Shown: piece by piece, positions 44,461 to 57,600 of the stretch
Layout of the letters: each line of letters opens with the position of its first letter
How positions within the stretch are numbered: the stretch's first letter is position 1
DNA from: Sarcocystis neurona
Lineage: Eukaryota; Apicomplexa; Conoidasida; Eucoccidiorida; Sarcocystidae
Direction: 5' to 3'
DNA length: 64,000 bases
Assembly (NCBI GenBank): GCA_000727475.1
Contig: KL647289.1
Span: forward strand, 8,050,629 to 8,114,628
The notes under the pieces: model-generated
Told to the model about the DNA's origin: nothing
Seen by the model: the letters and a program-made list of their open reading frames with translations, nothing else
Database searches by the model: none
Position numbers and translations under genes: made by a program

Positions 44461-47400
44461 CTGCGGCGACGCAGCACAAAAGAGTAGCAGGCGCACAGCA
44501 GGGAAATGGACGTCGCAGCAATGGCAGCAGCAGCGGACAGTTTGCAGCAGCTGTTCCGACTGTGCTGCTGCCCAGTCGGACCACGGCGCAGCAGCAGGGC
44601 AGCGGCAGAAGCGTTCAGCAGTAGTCACACAGCCGCAGCGCAGCAGCTGCGGGAAAGCGCGACGACAGCTGCAAGCACGGTGCAGCAGCAGAAGCGAGAT
44701 GCGGAAGAGGAGGAGGGGCACACTACAGCAGCAGCTGGAAAGAGGGACAGAAAGATAGAGAGACACACAGAAACTTTAGGAGACAGACCGCAAGAAGTTG
44801 ACTCAACAGAAAACTAGACCTCCGCACGTACACAGATGACTGCAGAACGCTGCGCAGCACCCGTGTGTCTGTGTGTACATACACATATATACACATTCAT
44901 GTATGTATATATATATATTGACATGCGTATGTACGCATACCTGTACATATATATATATATATATTGACGTACGTAGTGAGGTACGCGTACGAAAAGAGTA
45001 TACATGCATGCGTCCACGCATACGTGTATCCACGTATGAGTGGACGGTCGTACTTTCGGTTTTCATTCCTTGAAAGAAAGAAGATTCTTACCAGATTTAC
45101 GAATGTTTGCAGAAAAATGTGTGGAAATGACGGACCGAAGTACGCCCCGTCGATATCTCGTGCCTCTTCGCTGCCGTCTCGCACTTCGTACGCTCCCTGA
45201 CACAGAGGACAGTACACCTGTTGTACAGCAGCACACCACCGCACCAGCCGGAATGTGATGGCACCAGCAGCTGCAGCACCAACGCTACAGTACCTGCAGC
45301 AGCAAAGGCGGCGACAGCTGCAGCAGCGCGGGCAACTGCTGGTGAAGCCGCGACGGCAACAGCAGGTGGAGAAGCGGTGGCAACAGAAGCAGATGCGACC
45401 GCGGCAGCAGCTGCTGCAGCGGCGATGGCAACAGCAACAGCAGCAACGGCAGCAGCGATCGTCGCGCCACCACCACTAGCAGCAGCACGGGCAAGAGCAA
45501 CCGCAGAGCAGGAGGGACAGCAGTTCTGGCAGTGACACGGCCACCAGCAGGACTAGCACCATCAACAGAGGTACTCGCACCAGCAACTGCAGAAACGAGA
45601 GGCTGAACCGCAGTAGCACCAACAGCAGCACCAAGGGTAAACGCAACCGCAGGCGAAGCACCAAAAGCAGCAGCATCGGTGATGACCGCAACAGCAGCAA
45701 CAGCACACACAGAAGTTGCCACGACGCACGCTGCGGCACTCGCGGCACCAGCAGCGCCAGCAGAAGCGAGAGGCAGCAGCACTGCAGAACCAAACTCGGA
45801 CCGTACTGCGGCAGCACCCATAAGGGGAATTTCCGAAGCAACTGCCAGTTCGCACGTGCAAGGCAAGAAGATATGCAGCACTCAAAGAAGACGCGAGGCC
45901 AGCCGCGGAAGGCAGCAGTAGAAGGATCTGGAGCCGCAGCAGCAGAAAAAGCAGTAACGGCAAGACAGAGGAAGAAGCAGCGCAACATTTTCGAAGCAAG
46001 GAAGGTCCAGAAACACCGGAGAGCGGCAGCACGACCCCCCGGCACCCGCAGCGGCAAGAGCATAAGGAACCACGCAGCGGAAGCGGCAGCAGACCAGCAG
46101 CAACTCCACTACTGTAGCAACGGCGTGGACCCCAAGCCACCAGCTACGAGTGGCCGCACCAAAGCAGCAACAGCAGCTGTGGCGCGGCAGTTTTCAGCAG
46201 CAGCAAATCGGCAGCGGGGCGACTAGAGCACAAAGATGCAGCAAGAAGACGGAGGCAACGGCAGTAAACCAGCAGCAGCATTGATCGCAAGAGAAGCAGG
46301 AGCCGCAGCATAAAGGGAGGCGCGCAAAGAAAAACGAAGAGCAACAGCGATGCAGACGGAACAGGAAGGGGGGGAGGAGCAAGCACTGGTGTAGCAGAAC
46401 AGCCGCAGGACCCCTCCCTGCAGGAGGCGCCGCAGCTCAGCGCCCAGCAACAAACAAAAAACAAACACAGCAGGTCCCCAGCAGCAAATCAAACACAAGC
46501 CGAAACAGCAACAACATTCCCCGGGTGGTCTCCAATACCGGCACAGCAGCAGCAATGGGAGAGGGGCCGGGGGCTGCCTCACACTGCAGCAGCTCAGACA
46601 CATGAGCAGCCGCGGAACTGAAGGACCAACGGCAGTGCGAACGCATTCACAGGAGAAGTTTTACATAAGGCAGTCGTAGTGGTAGGAGCACAGCAAAAGC
46701 TGCCTTGTGGCTGCGCAAGAAACGTTACATCAACAGCAGCAGTCGTATAGCGGCAGCGACGCTGCAAAAGCACCGGCACTTACCACACCAGGAACGACAC
46801 AGAAGCTGCGGCAACGTTACAGCAGCCGTGTTGCAGTAACATAGCTTTGTTGCGTCAGCCATGGCAGCAGCAATACCGTATTGCACTCTCAGCTAGAGTC
46901 CCCCTAGCAGTCTGACGCATCCAGCAGCAGAAGTTGTCTGGGAGCGAAGAAGACGTAGGAGGCATCCGACGGGAGCCTCGGAGAAGGAAAGAAGCAACAG
47001 TAGCAGCGAGCCGTGACCTGCAGGCGAGGATGCGTTACCGCAGTGGTACCGGAGCCTCAGCAGCCAGTCAGACGCACCAGTCGAACACGAGCAGCATTCG
47101 CAGGAGAGAATCTCCTATAACGGCGACACACATGAAGGAAGAAGAGGACGAACAGCAGAGAAGGAGATGCAGCAGAAAGCAGAGCAGCAGCAACAGAAAA
47201 GAAGGGACGGGACGAAGTGCAGCAGCAGCAGCAAAAGCAGCAACAGACAAGGAAGACGAGTCGAAAGCCGCGCAGTATTAGCAGCAGCAGGGGGAAGTGG
47301 AGAAACAGACGGCACGTACTCTCAGGCGATGAGAGCGCAGGTCCGGAGAAATACCGACGGGCAGCACCGGATGGCGGTCGCAGAGAACGCGGCTGCATTC

Positions 47401-50400
47401 GCCAAATTCGCCAGCGATGTATTTCTCCCTCTGCCGCAAAAAGAGAAAGAGACACATATATATATATACACGTAAGTGTGCAGAAGGGCCATACCCTTGC
47501 AAAGTGGTATGTGGTTGATATACGGGGACAACACATCACGACTCCTGACAAAAGGAGAAGAAAGGCAAACACGTCAAAAAAGGAGAAGAAAAAACAGCGA
47601 GTCCTATTCTCTCTGAGGGAAATGCAGACGCGTCAAACAGGCGGAAGATCAACACGCTAGAAGGAATTGAAACGAGCAAATGTTATTCTCTCCGGAGGAA
47701 ACGCAGGGACGTCAGGACGAGAAGAAACGGGCGGGAAGGGTGACATGTTAGAAGGGAAAAGAGAGGACAAATCCCATCCTCTAGGATGAGACGGAGGCGC
47801 TCCACGCACACACACACACCTGTTTTCTTCCTATATGCACGCGTGAGCATACTTGTGTATGCACGCTTGTGTGTGTTACCCAAGAAAATACACACACACG
47901 GGCACAGACACGTCCTTGCAGGTAGTTATGACGCTGAGGCCTGCAGCCAGAGGTGTGGACCGGTGTGGACCCGTGCTGCTCGATCGAGTGGAAGTGGCAG
48001 GGGCAAACGGGGAGACGCAGGTACTACGGAAGATATATCTATATATAGTATTCTCTACCACGTGCTTCTCACAGACATACGCACACGTCTGTATGTACAC
48101 ACAGCCATACACACAGCAGCTGCGCGTCCGTCCGCGTGCGCCCAGGACATTTCTTCCGGTTCGAGGACACGAAGACGTACGTGACTTCTTCTTCTCCGTC
48201 CATGAAGTGTCACCTCGTCAGAGGGTGTATGCACGTCGAAGTTTCTATCTGTCTCTCCCTCATACGCAAGTGCACGTTCTCCTGAGGTGCGTCATAGCTA
48301 CGAACACAGAGATAACGTGAGCTCCGCTATATATGCTTCTGGTATCGAGCAACACGGGTGGCATTCTTCGCTGGTGGTGACTGAAGAGTCATGCGTGCAG
48401 GTGTCGAGACACGCCAGAGCTACCCACACACGCCCACCCCTGCGCTTATACATAACGGTGTCCTATCTCAGAAGGCCTGTTCTCTGTCCCTGTCTGCCGC
48501 TGCTGCTTCTCTCTCTCTTTGCGGTACGTACACCACGCACACATGTACAGAGACCAGGCGGGGGGAGAATAGATTTCTCTCGTCAAGGTTCTGAGCACAA
48601 AATCCTCACCAAGAGACAAACGCTTATGGTTACTCTAATGCGTCAGGCATATCTAGAGGTCCTCTTTCACGAACTGTGCCATCTCCCTGGGTGCGTACCG
48701 CTCGGGTGCTACGGTGTATCTGCACGTCCGTATGTGCCTGTGTGTGTGGAGCACGAGCAGCACTTCTGACGTCTACACACGAGTCAATAGCCGCCCTGTT
48801 TCTAACAGCCCACGCAGTCGCTTGCCGGAGCTCTGCTTCGCCTCTCTCTTCCACGTAACTCGACGACCGTACAGAAGCTCTTTTCTCTCCCACACCTGCC
48901 ACCCTCTTGAATTTTACACCCTCTGCGGTTCATCGCTCAGGGGGGAAGGTGGCCGGCCAGATGGCTACATCTGATGGCTTTCTCGCTTTGACATTATTGC
49001 TCAAGATTCGCTAGCACATCGACTCGGCCACGCACGCACGCGTCTTCTACGCCTCTCCAGCGGTGCCTCTCCGCGTGCGGCAGGCGCCTCTCGTCCGTAC
49101 ATACACCTCTATCTGTTGGCAGGCTGCAGCTGCACAGCATCTCTGTGGCTCGGGGAGCAAATGTCTCTGCAAATACCTCTGTTTTCGTTTCGCAGTCTTG
49201 TCTCTTGCCTGCTTTTCTCTCTGTCACCCACCAGTGCGTGACCTTCCGCCGGCTATCGTGCCGCTCTGTTGCGGGCAGCAACGGTGGCCACCACTCTGTG
49301 TGGTGGTCATGGAGTTGATCGTGCTGGTGGTGGTGTTGACCCCTCCACACGGTGGTGGTGGTGGGCGCGTGAGCCTTCCCCACGTGATGCTGGTGGCAGT
49401 GATTTGGACCTTCTCTACATCGTTGTGGTGGTGGTGGTGGTGCGCGTGTAAACCCCCTCCACACGACAGTGCTGGTGCTGCGAGCCCCCTCCCCATCGGT
49501 GTAATGGTGGTCGTAGTGGTGGTCACGTAAATCCCCTCCACCCGGTGGTGCTGGTGATGGAGCGAACCGCTTCACACCTTCGTGGTGGTGATGGTGGTGT
49601 GAACCGCTTCACACCTTCGTTGTGGTGGTGGTGGTGGTGTAAACCGCGTCACACCTTCCTTGTGATGGTGGTGGTGGTGTGAACCCCGTCCACATTTGTG
49701 GGAGCGTGGTAGTGGTGTTGCGGTGGTGGTTGGCCCTTCAGTGTCGCGTGTGAACTGCAAGCGGTCGGGAATCTCATACCAGAGAGGACGTGTTTGTCTG
49801 TGTGACTCGGCGTCTGCAGCAAAGTGCAGCAGAAGGGAATCAGCCCCTGCTGGGGTGTCTGTACACCAGACGTGCGTGTCTGTGTGTGTGTGTGTGTGCC
49901 GGGAACGCACCATCTGAGCGAGTCCTCGGGGGGTGATAATGTAGCGGGCGTGAATGAGTCCGTACAAATCCATCGCGTCTCTGTAGACATCGAGAAAGTG
50001 TTGTTCGTCGAGATCCTCGTCATCTGGAGCAGCTCCCAAGATCATGTCTAGCGCTGCCTCGTAGCGACCGATAAGCGGCTTCAACCCGAAGAGGTTGAAC
50101 GCGTCTTTGATGTATTCTTCCTCCACCTCGGCGAACCAGTCGTGGCCTTCGAGCGCGCAGAACCACGGGATCCACCGCTCCCCGTCCTCGTCTTCTTCCT
50201 CTTCGTCTTCGTCTTCTTCCTCTTCCTCTTCTTCTTCTCCTGACCCACGCGACATACCCATCCCCGCTGCCCCTCCGCCTCCGCCGCTCACCCCTCCTTG
50301 TCTGCCGGCCCCTCCCCCGGCTGCTGTGCCTCCTCCTCCTGCTGTTCCTCCTCCTGCTGCTGCACCTGGCCCTGCTCCCCCTCTTCCGCCTCCTGCTCCT

Positions 50401-51680
50401 GTCCCTGTGCCGGTTCCTCCTGCTGCTCCCGCTCCGCCTCCTCCTGCTTGTCCTGTGCCTCCTGCTGCACTTGCTCCCAACCCGCCACGCTGCTGTCCCT
50501 CTTCGCCTATGAGACCGACACCTGCTGCTTTCGTTCCTGCCTTTGCTGCTGCATGCACTGCTTCCCCTTCCCCTTCTCCGTAACCGCACTGCTGTCCGTC
50601 TCCTCTGTCCCCTGCTCCTCCTGCCACACACGCCGCCGCTTTACTCTGTGCTGCTGCTGCTGGTGTAGTGGTGCTGCAGGATGCAACGCATGTCGCCAGG
50701 GCATTCTCGTTTCCCCTTCTTCCTGCTGCCGTTGAAATAGTTAGAAAGCTCCCTCCTCCATTTCCCCGCGCTGCTTGCTGGTCTGCGTCATCCTCGCCTG
50801 CTCCTGCTGCTTCTTCAGTTCTGCTGCCAACTGCTGGTTCTCTCCCGACACTCTCGCCAGACCTCCTGCTTTTCCTTTCTTCTGTAGTAGTGCTGCTGTT
50901 CACCGATTGCATGGTCTTGCTGCTCCAGCTGCTCCTGTTCTGCCCCTTGCTGTTGCGGCTGCTACCGCTCGTGGTCACCGCCTGCGTCCCTCTGCTGCTG
51001 CTGCTGCTTCGCTTCTCCACCGTGCTCTTGCTGCTCCTCCTCCTGCTTCTTCTCACGCTGTACGTTTGTGGCCCACTGCTCTGCTTGGAGCCGTCTCTGC
51101 CTGGCAAGCCGTCCGCAGCAGCAGGCACAGCAGCAGCGAGCACGCGACTTCCTGCGGTATCTACCCTGTTGCAGGGGCAGCTGCTTCGGCAATGCTGCTG
51201 CTGCTGCTGTCTGCCCTCTTCTTGCACGATCTTCGTGTCCTTCTGCTGTCCATCAACAGCCGCAAGGCGCGCCCGTGTCGAGCGCTGTTCCTGCTGCTGC
51301 TCTCTTGTATGCTGCTGCTGCTGCTGCTGCTGCTGTTCGTGATCTTGCTGTCGCACACTGGGACTCTGCGGCTTGCCTGCGGCAGAAGATGATGGAGCAG
51401 CAGCAGCATTCGGACAGCACGCGGCAGGGCCGTCCTGGGCAGCAAGTGACAGCACTCCCGCAGCAGCACCAGCAGCAGCTGCTGTTGGCACTGCTTCCCT
51501 ATCTGCCGCTGACGCGTGGTAGGGTTGCTGCGGCTGCTGTTGTTGCTGTCGCTTGAAGTACAACGACAACTGCTTCCCTCCCCGGAGCGAAGACGCAGCA
51601 GCAGCAGAGCAGCAAGGCGCCGGCGCTGTCGCGTAGGCCACGCGTGTCCCTCCTCCTTCCCTCAGCACAGCAGAAGACAT
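44248..51680 (-). CDS. CSNK2B: Casein kinase 2 regulatory (beta) subunit, whole gene
   Basis: Regulatory subunit of protein kinase CK2; dimerises through a zinc finger and docks the catalytic alpha subunits. Exons: 51680-49911, 47430-47320, 45217-45092, 44460-44248. All junctions are phase 0 with GT-AG ends, total 739 codons plus stop. The core starts near residue 503 (WIPWFCALEGHDWFAEVEEE), continues with LYGLIHARYIITPRGLAQM, then FGECSRVLC and YCPLC, the four zinc cysteines with CX4C and CX2C spacing, then DGAYFGPSFPHIFLQ and PKIFGFRVH. Usual family length is 215-280. The extra 500 residues at the N-terminus are Ala/Gln/Ser/Gly-rich, ending in a long Glu/Asp run that replaces the short acidic N-terminus of other species. 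Start chosen at an ATG with A at -3. Confidence 0.93.
44510..44745. repeat. CAG cluster in CK2-beta intron 3
   Basis: Trinucleotide-rich stretch in the 631-bp intron between exon 4 and exon 3, followed by TA/CA microsatellites at 44870-44970. Non-coding. Confidence 0.7.
45092..45217 (-). CDS. CSNK2B: CK2-beta exon 3 (second half of zinc finger)
   Basis: Acceptor TACAACAG; exon reads VYCPLCQGAYEVRDGSEEAR and DIDGAYFGPSFPHIFLQTFV; donor GTAAGA, phase 0. Contains the last two zinc cysteines and the conserved DGAYFG..FPH dimer-interface block. Confidence 0.95.
45218..47319 (-). other. CK2-beta intron 2, rich in CAG/CTG
   Basis: Intron of 2.1 kb with CAG clusters on the plus strand at about 45250-45520 and 45560-46850. 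They keep long Ala, Cys or Leu frames open on the minus strand, but the flanking exons join in phase 0 and the intervening frames have no family features. Confidence 0.75.
47320..47430 (-). CDS. CSNK2B: CK2-beta exon 2 (first half of zinc finger)
   Basis: The acceptor TTGCGGCAG precedes REKYIAGEFGECSRVLCDRH and PVLPVGISPDLRSHRLR; donor GTACGT. This is the K-Y-x-x-G-x-F-G-x-C-P-R-V-x-C block. Two normally invariant positions differ: Ser replaces Pro in CPRV, and ISP replaces LSD after PVG. Confidence 0.93.
47431..49910 (-). other. CK2-beta intron 1
   Basis: Intron of 2.5 kb. Contains the GGT minisatellite at 49285-49700. No coding evidence on either strand: plus-strand frames at 47.8-48.9 kb have no recognisable domain. 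Confidence 0.8.
49285..49700. repeat. GGT-rich minisatellite, 37-40 bp period
   Basis: Imperfect units with GTGAACCGCTTCACACCTTC followed by (GGT)n, for example at 49564, 49601, 49641 and 49681, and more diverged copies back to about 49285. Minus-strand frames over it read only His/Thr/Pro. Lies inside CK2-beta intron 1, adjacent to exon 1. Confidence 0.85.
49911..51680 (-). CDS. CSNK2B: CK2-beta exon 1
   Basis: Starts MSSAVLREGGGTR at 51680; the frame is also open upstream to 51887 but without another ATG. A Gln-rich segment, a Ser/Arg/Lys segment, a Gly/Ala-rich segment (about residues 400-475) and an acidic run precede the kinase-subunit core. The core contains the alpha-helical domain and the acidic loop (APDDEDLDEQ). 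Ends after RGLAQM at a GTGCGT donor (49910), phase 0, at the point where other CK2-beta proteins read LEKY. Confidence 0.85.
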
Positions 51681-54600
51681 CTTCCCTTTTTCAACCAGCG
51701 GGATTCTGCTTCTGGCCCTGCTGCTGGGAGACGGAGCTCCGCACACGCTGCAGCACAGAGAAGTCAGCGACGCCACACAGAGACACACACGAGACGGCGT
51801 ATAGGCGGTAAAAAGACAAACGCAAAGCAGAGAGGGTTTCCACTGGGAAATACAGACCTTTACTGAACCAAGACGCAAGCAACACACAGAAGAAGAGGAG
51901 GCTCCTCAAGACAAAGAAGACGTGACATAGAAGAGAGAAAGTAAACTCAAACGCCGTGACGAGCGCTGGCACACACGCGTCCGTCTCTCAAGAGGACGCG
52001 CACGACCACAGCCGAAGATATCGACGGACGAAAAAGAAAGGGAAAGTGTCGGACGCCACACATAACGGGCCTGGTATCCCCACTACGAAATACGCGCAGA
52101 AGCACGTGTACGCACACCGCCCCCTCACCTGTTGCAAACATATCAGCGCGCAAATACAGATACGCGTATATACACCCTTACAAACAGACATATTCGTGTC
52201 TCTACATGTACCTACGCAGCGACAAGCAGACATTTGCAAAGCAAGCACATCTACACAAATAAGGTAGACATACACGTGTACGCGTGCGTACGTATGTGAC
52301 TTGTACCTTCATTCACGTAGAAGTATAAATGCGCGGGAGGAGGAGCACAACGGACCTACTAAAAAACAGACAGAGGTGCTGCACGAAAAGCGGTGGCGTT
52401 TCATGCGCATGCCACATGTGGACTCGTATTCACGTGTACACACACACATTTGTACTCACGCGTACACACACCAGGAATGACAGAGACACACACGTGTGAC
52501 TAATACGGTGATATGAGGTGTACATACACGTCATGGGAAGAGAGCTCCCGTGGAGAGAGCGCACCACACAGACGGGCTAGAACAGACGCAAAAGGCTGCC
52601 GGCTATTTATTCAGTTGCCTGCCAGTCAGTCACGCATTCGTTTGTACATGCCTATGGCTATGGGCCGGTGAATCCAGGCGAGGCACACGTTGCTACTTAT
52701 GGGGTTTTACCTCCTGCACACACTCCACATACGCGCTCACTGGGAGTCGCGCGCAAACACGCACAGAAATTTTAGCACTTCACGAAAAGACATACACAAA
52801 CTGCTCTCGTACACGTCTTCACCAGAACGTCCCAAAAGTGGCCACCTGCGAAAGGCGGAGAAGCCGTCCACCTAATACAGCAGTTGACCTGCTGCGCGTT
52901 CCTGACAAGAGAGCGAAAGGAAAGTTGCGAAAGAGGAAAGGTGAGGGGGACGACAAAGCCCGTTTTGTTTGCACGGAAGTACGTACGCGTGCTTAGTGAC
53001 TGAAGCAACAGGCGTTTAATCGGCACCGACCGACGAGGAGACGGTGAGAAGCCTTGTATGCAGACAGAGAAAGTACGGAGGATCACACGGTGCTATGTAC
53101 GAAAAAAGCGGTAACGAAAAATGTCTGTCTCTCACGCAGCACAGACATATGTTCCCCACGTAGCAAACCAGGGAGCAGGCACCGTCAGCGTCAGTAAATT
53201 CGGAAGACGAGGGCGACAACAACGTATAAAGCCGCACGGAGAACACTGCAGACACTCAACAAAGGAACGACGAAAAAAAGTGACGCACCACCACCACCAC
53301 CTAGAGTGTGGACGATTGGGGGAGGCGAGGGACCAAAGATAACTAATTCCTCAGATCATACCCGAAGCCTCTCACAAAGGTAGGTTATCGCTGTCACAAC
53401 ATGCAATCCCGCGAGTCTCGTCGTATGCACGTATAGGTTGGGAGAGGAAGTTTCAGGGGGGAGAGAATCTCTGACAGAAGAAAGTGGATGAAGTCGCTCC
53501 AGACGCAGAACTGAACACGGAACGAACGTGCAAATTTATAAAGTTGTTTTTCGCGTTGCTTAGCTGGTTCTCGACCGCTACGTATGTAATCCAAAAATTA
53601 ACCAGTTACGCGGAGCCGCGTACGCAAACGGGGAAAGGCCCAGTAGTGCCACGCCCTGTTGAGCCAGAACCCCTTGATGGTCCCAAACATCAACTCTGCG
53701 CGGCGACACAAGTAATTTCGACTTTTACCTTTCTTAGAGAGAGAGTGTTGCGGGAATGGTCGGCGGGCGAAGACGCAGAAGAGGTACCGCAACCGCTCGT
53801 TGTCGCGTAGGGAAAAATGGGAGGGGCGGAGGAAAGCCCACAACGAGGCAAGGAAGCGAAGCATGAAGAAAGTCATACGAAGCAAGAATTAGAAACAATA
53901 ATCCAAGGAAAACTCAAGACGGTACACGCGGGTGAACGGGAAAAGACGCAACGCGTGGAGAAGCAAGCCTTGCACGTACGGAGAGACACAGCCCACTCGA
54001 TTCGCAACCAGGCGCATGCTCAACACAAACCGTAGCGATTAGCGGCGGACAGGGAACACACACGTACGGAATTCGAAAAAATGAGTAAGTAACGAAGACG
54101 AAGGGGGAGAAAGGGATACTAGTAAAAAATACGATGAGAAAAGAGAACATCGTTCTTCTGGCGTAGGATCTAGCGGTTCTTCGGGGGCACAGCTCTTAGG
54201 TGGGCGTGCAGTACGTAGCCTACACACGTGGAATGAGTATATGTATGTATATATATGTATACATATACGGATCGAGTGTACAAATCCACGAATCTAAACA
54301 CACAGGGCCTCTGCAAATATACACCGAATTGTGCGTGTATACATTTTTCATGTATCTCTGTGTGTGCCTTGCGTGGAAAAGTGCGTCTCCACTTCAAATT
54401 GTAGGAGGGATGTATAAAATCCATCATGCGCGCACAACAAGCACGTGGTCCACTGTGAAACAATTAGAATGTCACCTTTGTATCACACGCTACATCTACG
54501 GAGGTATATACGTGTGTCTACTCCACGCCTAGGTAGACGCTGTTGCAAAATTACATGTAGGTTTGCGTTCACTTTATACATACTACACGGAAAGTGCTTA

Positions 54601-57600
54601 TCCACTTAGCGCTACAGGTATACTGGAGTTCCTGCTGAAGGCCTCTTGTTTATTCAGATGTACAGGAAATGTGGTTCGGCCGCACGCCTGAGAACCCAAC
54701 TGACGTATTCCAACAAATGCAATGTACGACGGGATCTACACGTGTACGTGTATGTAGGTCTAAGGACCCGTACACACACCGGTAGTTGTTGTCCTGACGT
54801 CTAATTTCTTAAAGTAGGGATTGTCAACAGTACACAGTACGTACGTTTTGACACATTTGAAAACCACGTTCGTGTGGACGAGTTTGCGTGTACCCTGCAT
54901 GTCAGGGTCAGCACCCCGAAGAAGTGTAAATACTAATTTCAACAATTAGCAGAAGCAAGAGAATCCGCAAGAGTCGTTTCCTGCAGAGCATCCACTGATC
55001 AGCAAGCGCCACTGGTTATGACGCAGTGCATCATACACAATTAGCAGGAGAGTGCTGCAGGCGCGTGTTAGCCGTGTATCAGAGCGGTTGAACGAATATT
55101 TCTTGTCAGCGAAACGACAACAGAGTGCACTCTAGATGTGTGGGTCCTGTGAAGCGGATAATGCGATTACTTGTCTTGTTTCAGCCCGGATACCTGCATG
55201 TTTTCACCCGTCAATGGCAGTTTATGCGTAAAAACGTCGTATCCAGTCGAAATCGTGCCTTACGACTTACTTGGTTTAACGAAGTCCCCCCGGTTGGTAA
55301 GGTAAACCCTTCATAGGGAACATGGAAACATCTCTTCTCAAAATCCTCGCATTACCCTGTTGATTCGGGGCGATTTGGAGTAAGTCAACGCCATTTCAAG
55401 GGCGAGAGTCACTTTAGGTGAAGCACATGCACCACGATTAGGTATACAAATAAGTGGGCTACTTGAAGTATCGCATCTTCTATCGAACCGCGGTGATCGC
55501 AGGACCTAGTCCTGGTTCTGTACTCTCTCAGCGTGTGACGGGGGAAGTCGGGACGCCAAAGCTTACGAGAGACTCACTCAACATTCTTCTTTCCTGAGTA
55601 TGCTTCTTTAGTGGAACGCGTGATTCAGGGGTCCCTGAAAAGTCATGTCCTAGGGTCTGTCAGAGTTGCCTCACTTCTGTGTCCTGCGCCTTCTTCTCAA
55701 AGCGAAAAGAAGTCACGGATCACCAGCGTCTTCTTCAGGGTGCACGCGTACATGAAAGAAGTGTCTGCTATGAACTTCGTCACAATGCATGAAAGGACCA
55801 AAACGTTAATTTCTTCCCATCCAAAATATCAGGAGTGTGACCGTTGAATTGCCTCTTCTTGCAGTTGGTCCCTCTATTCAACTACTTGCTTCCAACCAAT
55901 TGAGAGGTGTAGACGAGTGCTTACTGTCGAGGGTAAATTGGAAGTACACAAGTCCAGCACAAGGAAAACTAGAAGAACTCCTCCTTCACTGCAACATCTC
56001 TACACACGCATACGTTACGACAAACACAAACCACTTTGCCCAAATCAGTGACGATGTCTCTTTCGTGGAGTCGAAAGTATCACAGTGTGCGAAACTGAGT
56101 TTCCTGCGGGCCAGTAAGAGCACATAGATAGTGGTGATTTTACTGTACAGGCCTCACAACAGCTGTTTTCGCGTCACTATTACTTACACCACGCTTTTGC
56201 TGGAGTGAAGAACCGTTATTCAGCATCCTTACCGGACGCGGAAGTCGACTCTAACGTGCTCTGCACACGGTAAATACGTGTAGAGGTTCACGAAAACCGG
56301 TCCGTGCGTATGCTTAGATACTTATTCATGTGTGCTTACGCACGTGAAGCCTTCACGCTTGAGGAAAGGCCCGCTTGTAACTCACGTCATCAACACGTTG
56401 TGTTAGGAGTAGATTCTCCCGTCACTTCAATAATTACTCCTGGGTCTTCCCACATCCAGGCAAATGCTTTCTCAGAGTGCTTACGTGGGCTGAGTTTAAA
56501 TAGCCTCTTGCGTGCCTTTGTGCCTCTGGCCGTCCGTATCTTGTACCACAGAAAACTAACAAGGAGAGACAATGCAACACGGGGAGCTCTCCACGGGACT
56601 AGTACAACGCTCAGTGTGAATGTGTACACCTGTAGAGAAAAAAAGCTAATGCCAACGTCCATAGGAGGAGACGTATAACGTGTAGACATTAACATACATA
56701 TCCTCTTCCGTAGCAACATGTACTAGCTCTCATACGTGAGATCTGCACGCATGACGTTCCCATTGAATGGATACAGCCATCATGAGCAGCAGTTCGAGTC
56801 CTCGTACGACGGCGCAAACAGCACAGGTAGATGTGCTTGACTGTGGAGATCGTTATGGTCTTTTCTTTACATATCCATTACATCGCCGTCAGAAGCTTGC
56901 AGCTGCAACATGTCTTTTCCGTTGGCTGAGTTTCACGGCAGGATTCTTACGTGTAGACTGTGGAGCACGCTTCACCTACAGGAGAAAAACGGAAAGAATT
57001 TACACATTTGGCAGGAATTCCCTTCGTTCCAGCTATCGCTGCCGCTCCTTCTAGTTCGGCTCGTACGTGCCTTTTCTTCAAGACAGCTACATGTGTGTGT
57101 ATGTGCGTCCCCGCACACGAACGTGCAAGTACATAGTTCTTCAGCTAGATAAGAGTGGCGCATACGATTGTGTACAAACAGCAGGATATTCATCTTTTCT
57201 GTAGTAGTCAGACTCGTTTTCTGTCTGCAGGAAAACGGCTGTCTACCTCCAGCTAGTTAGTCCCGCTCCGTCTCCCCCAGTGTACACTTTCCACTAGGAA
57301 AAAGTAGCACCAGGACACATTTGGCATCTGTGAAGCATCCCTCTTCTGTTTCCTCCCTGTGTCTAGTACCTTGTCGTCCCTTCGCTGCTGATTTGACAGC
57401 TTCTCTGTTCGAATAATCTATCACGTCGCCTCTTCGTGGATGTCAGGGTGGAAGAGGCACCGCTGCACCGGCTGCGCATGTGCAGGATATTCTGCATTTT
57501 TCGTCGTTATCTCCAGTTGTCACTTCTTTCTTGTCCAGTTTCAACCCAATTGAAGAATCACTGTCCACAGGACAGTTTCTGCAGTAAATTATAGACGAGC

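Noticed and set aside
49285..49700. Repeat array resembling CRISPR by period
   Set aside because: The 37-40 bp units are directly adjacent and the GGT part varies in length; there are no unique spacers and the genome is eukaryotic.
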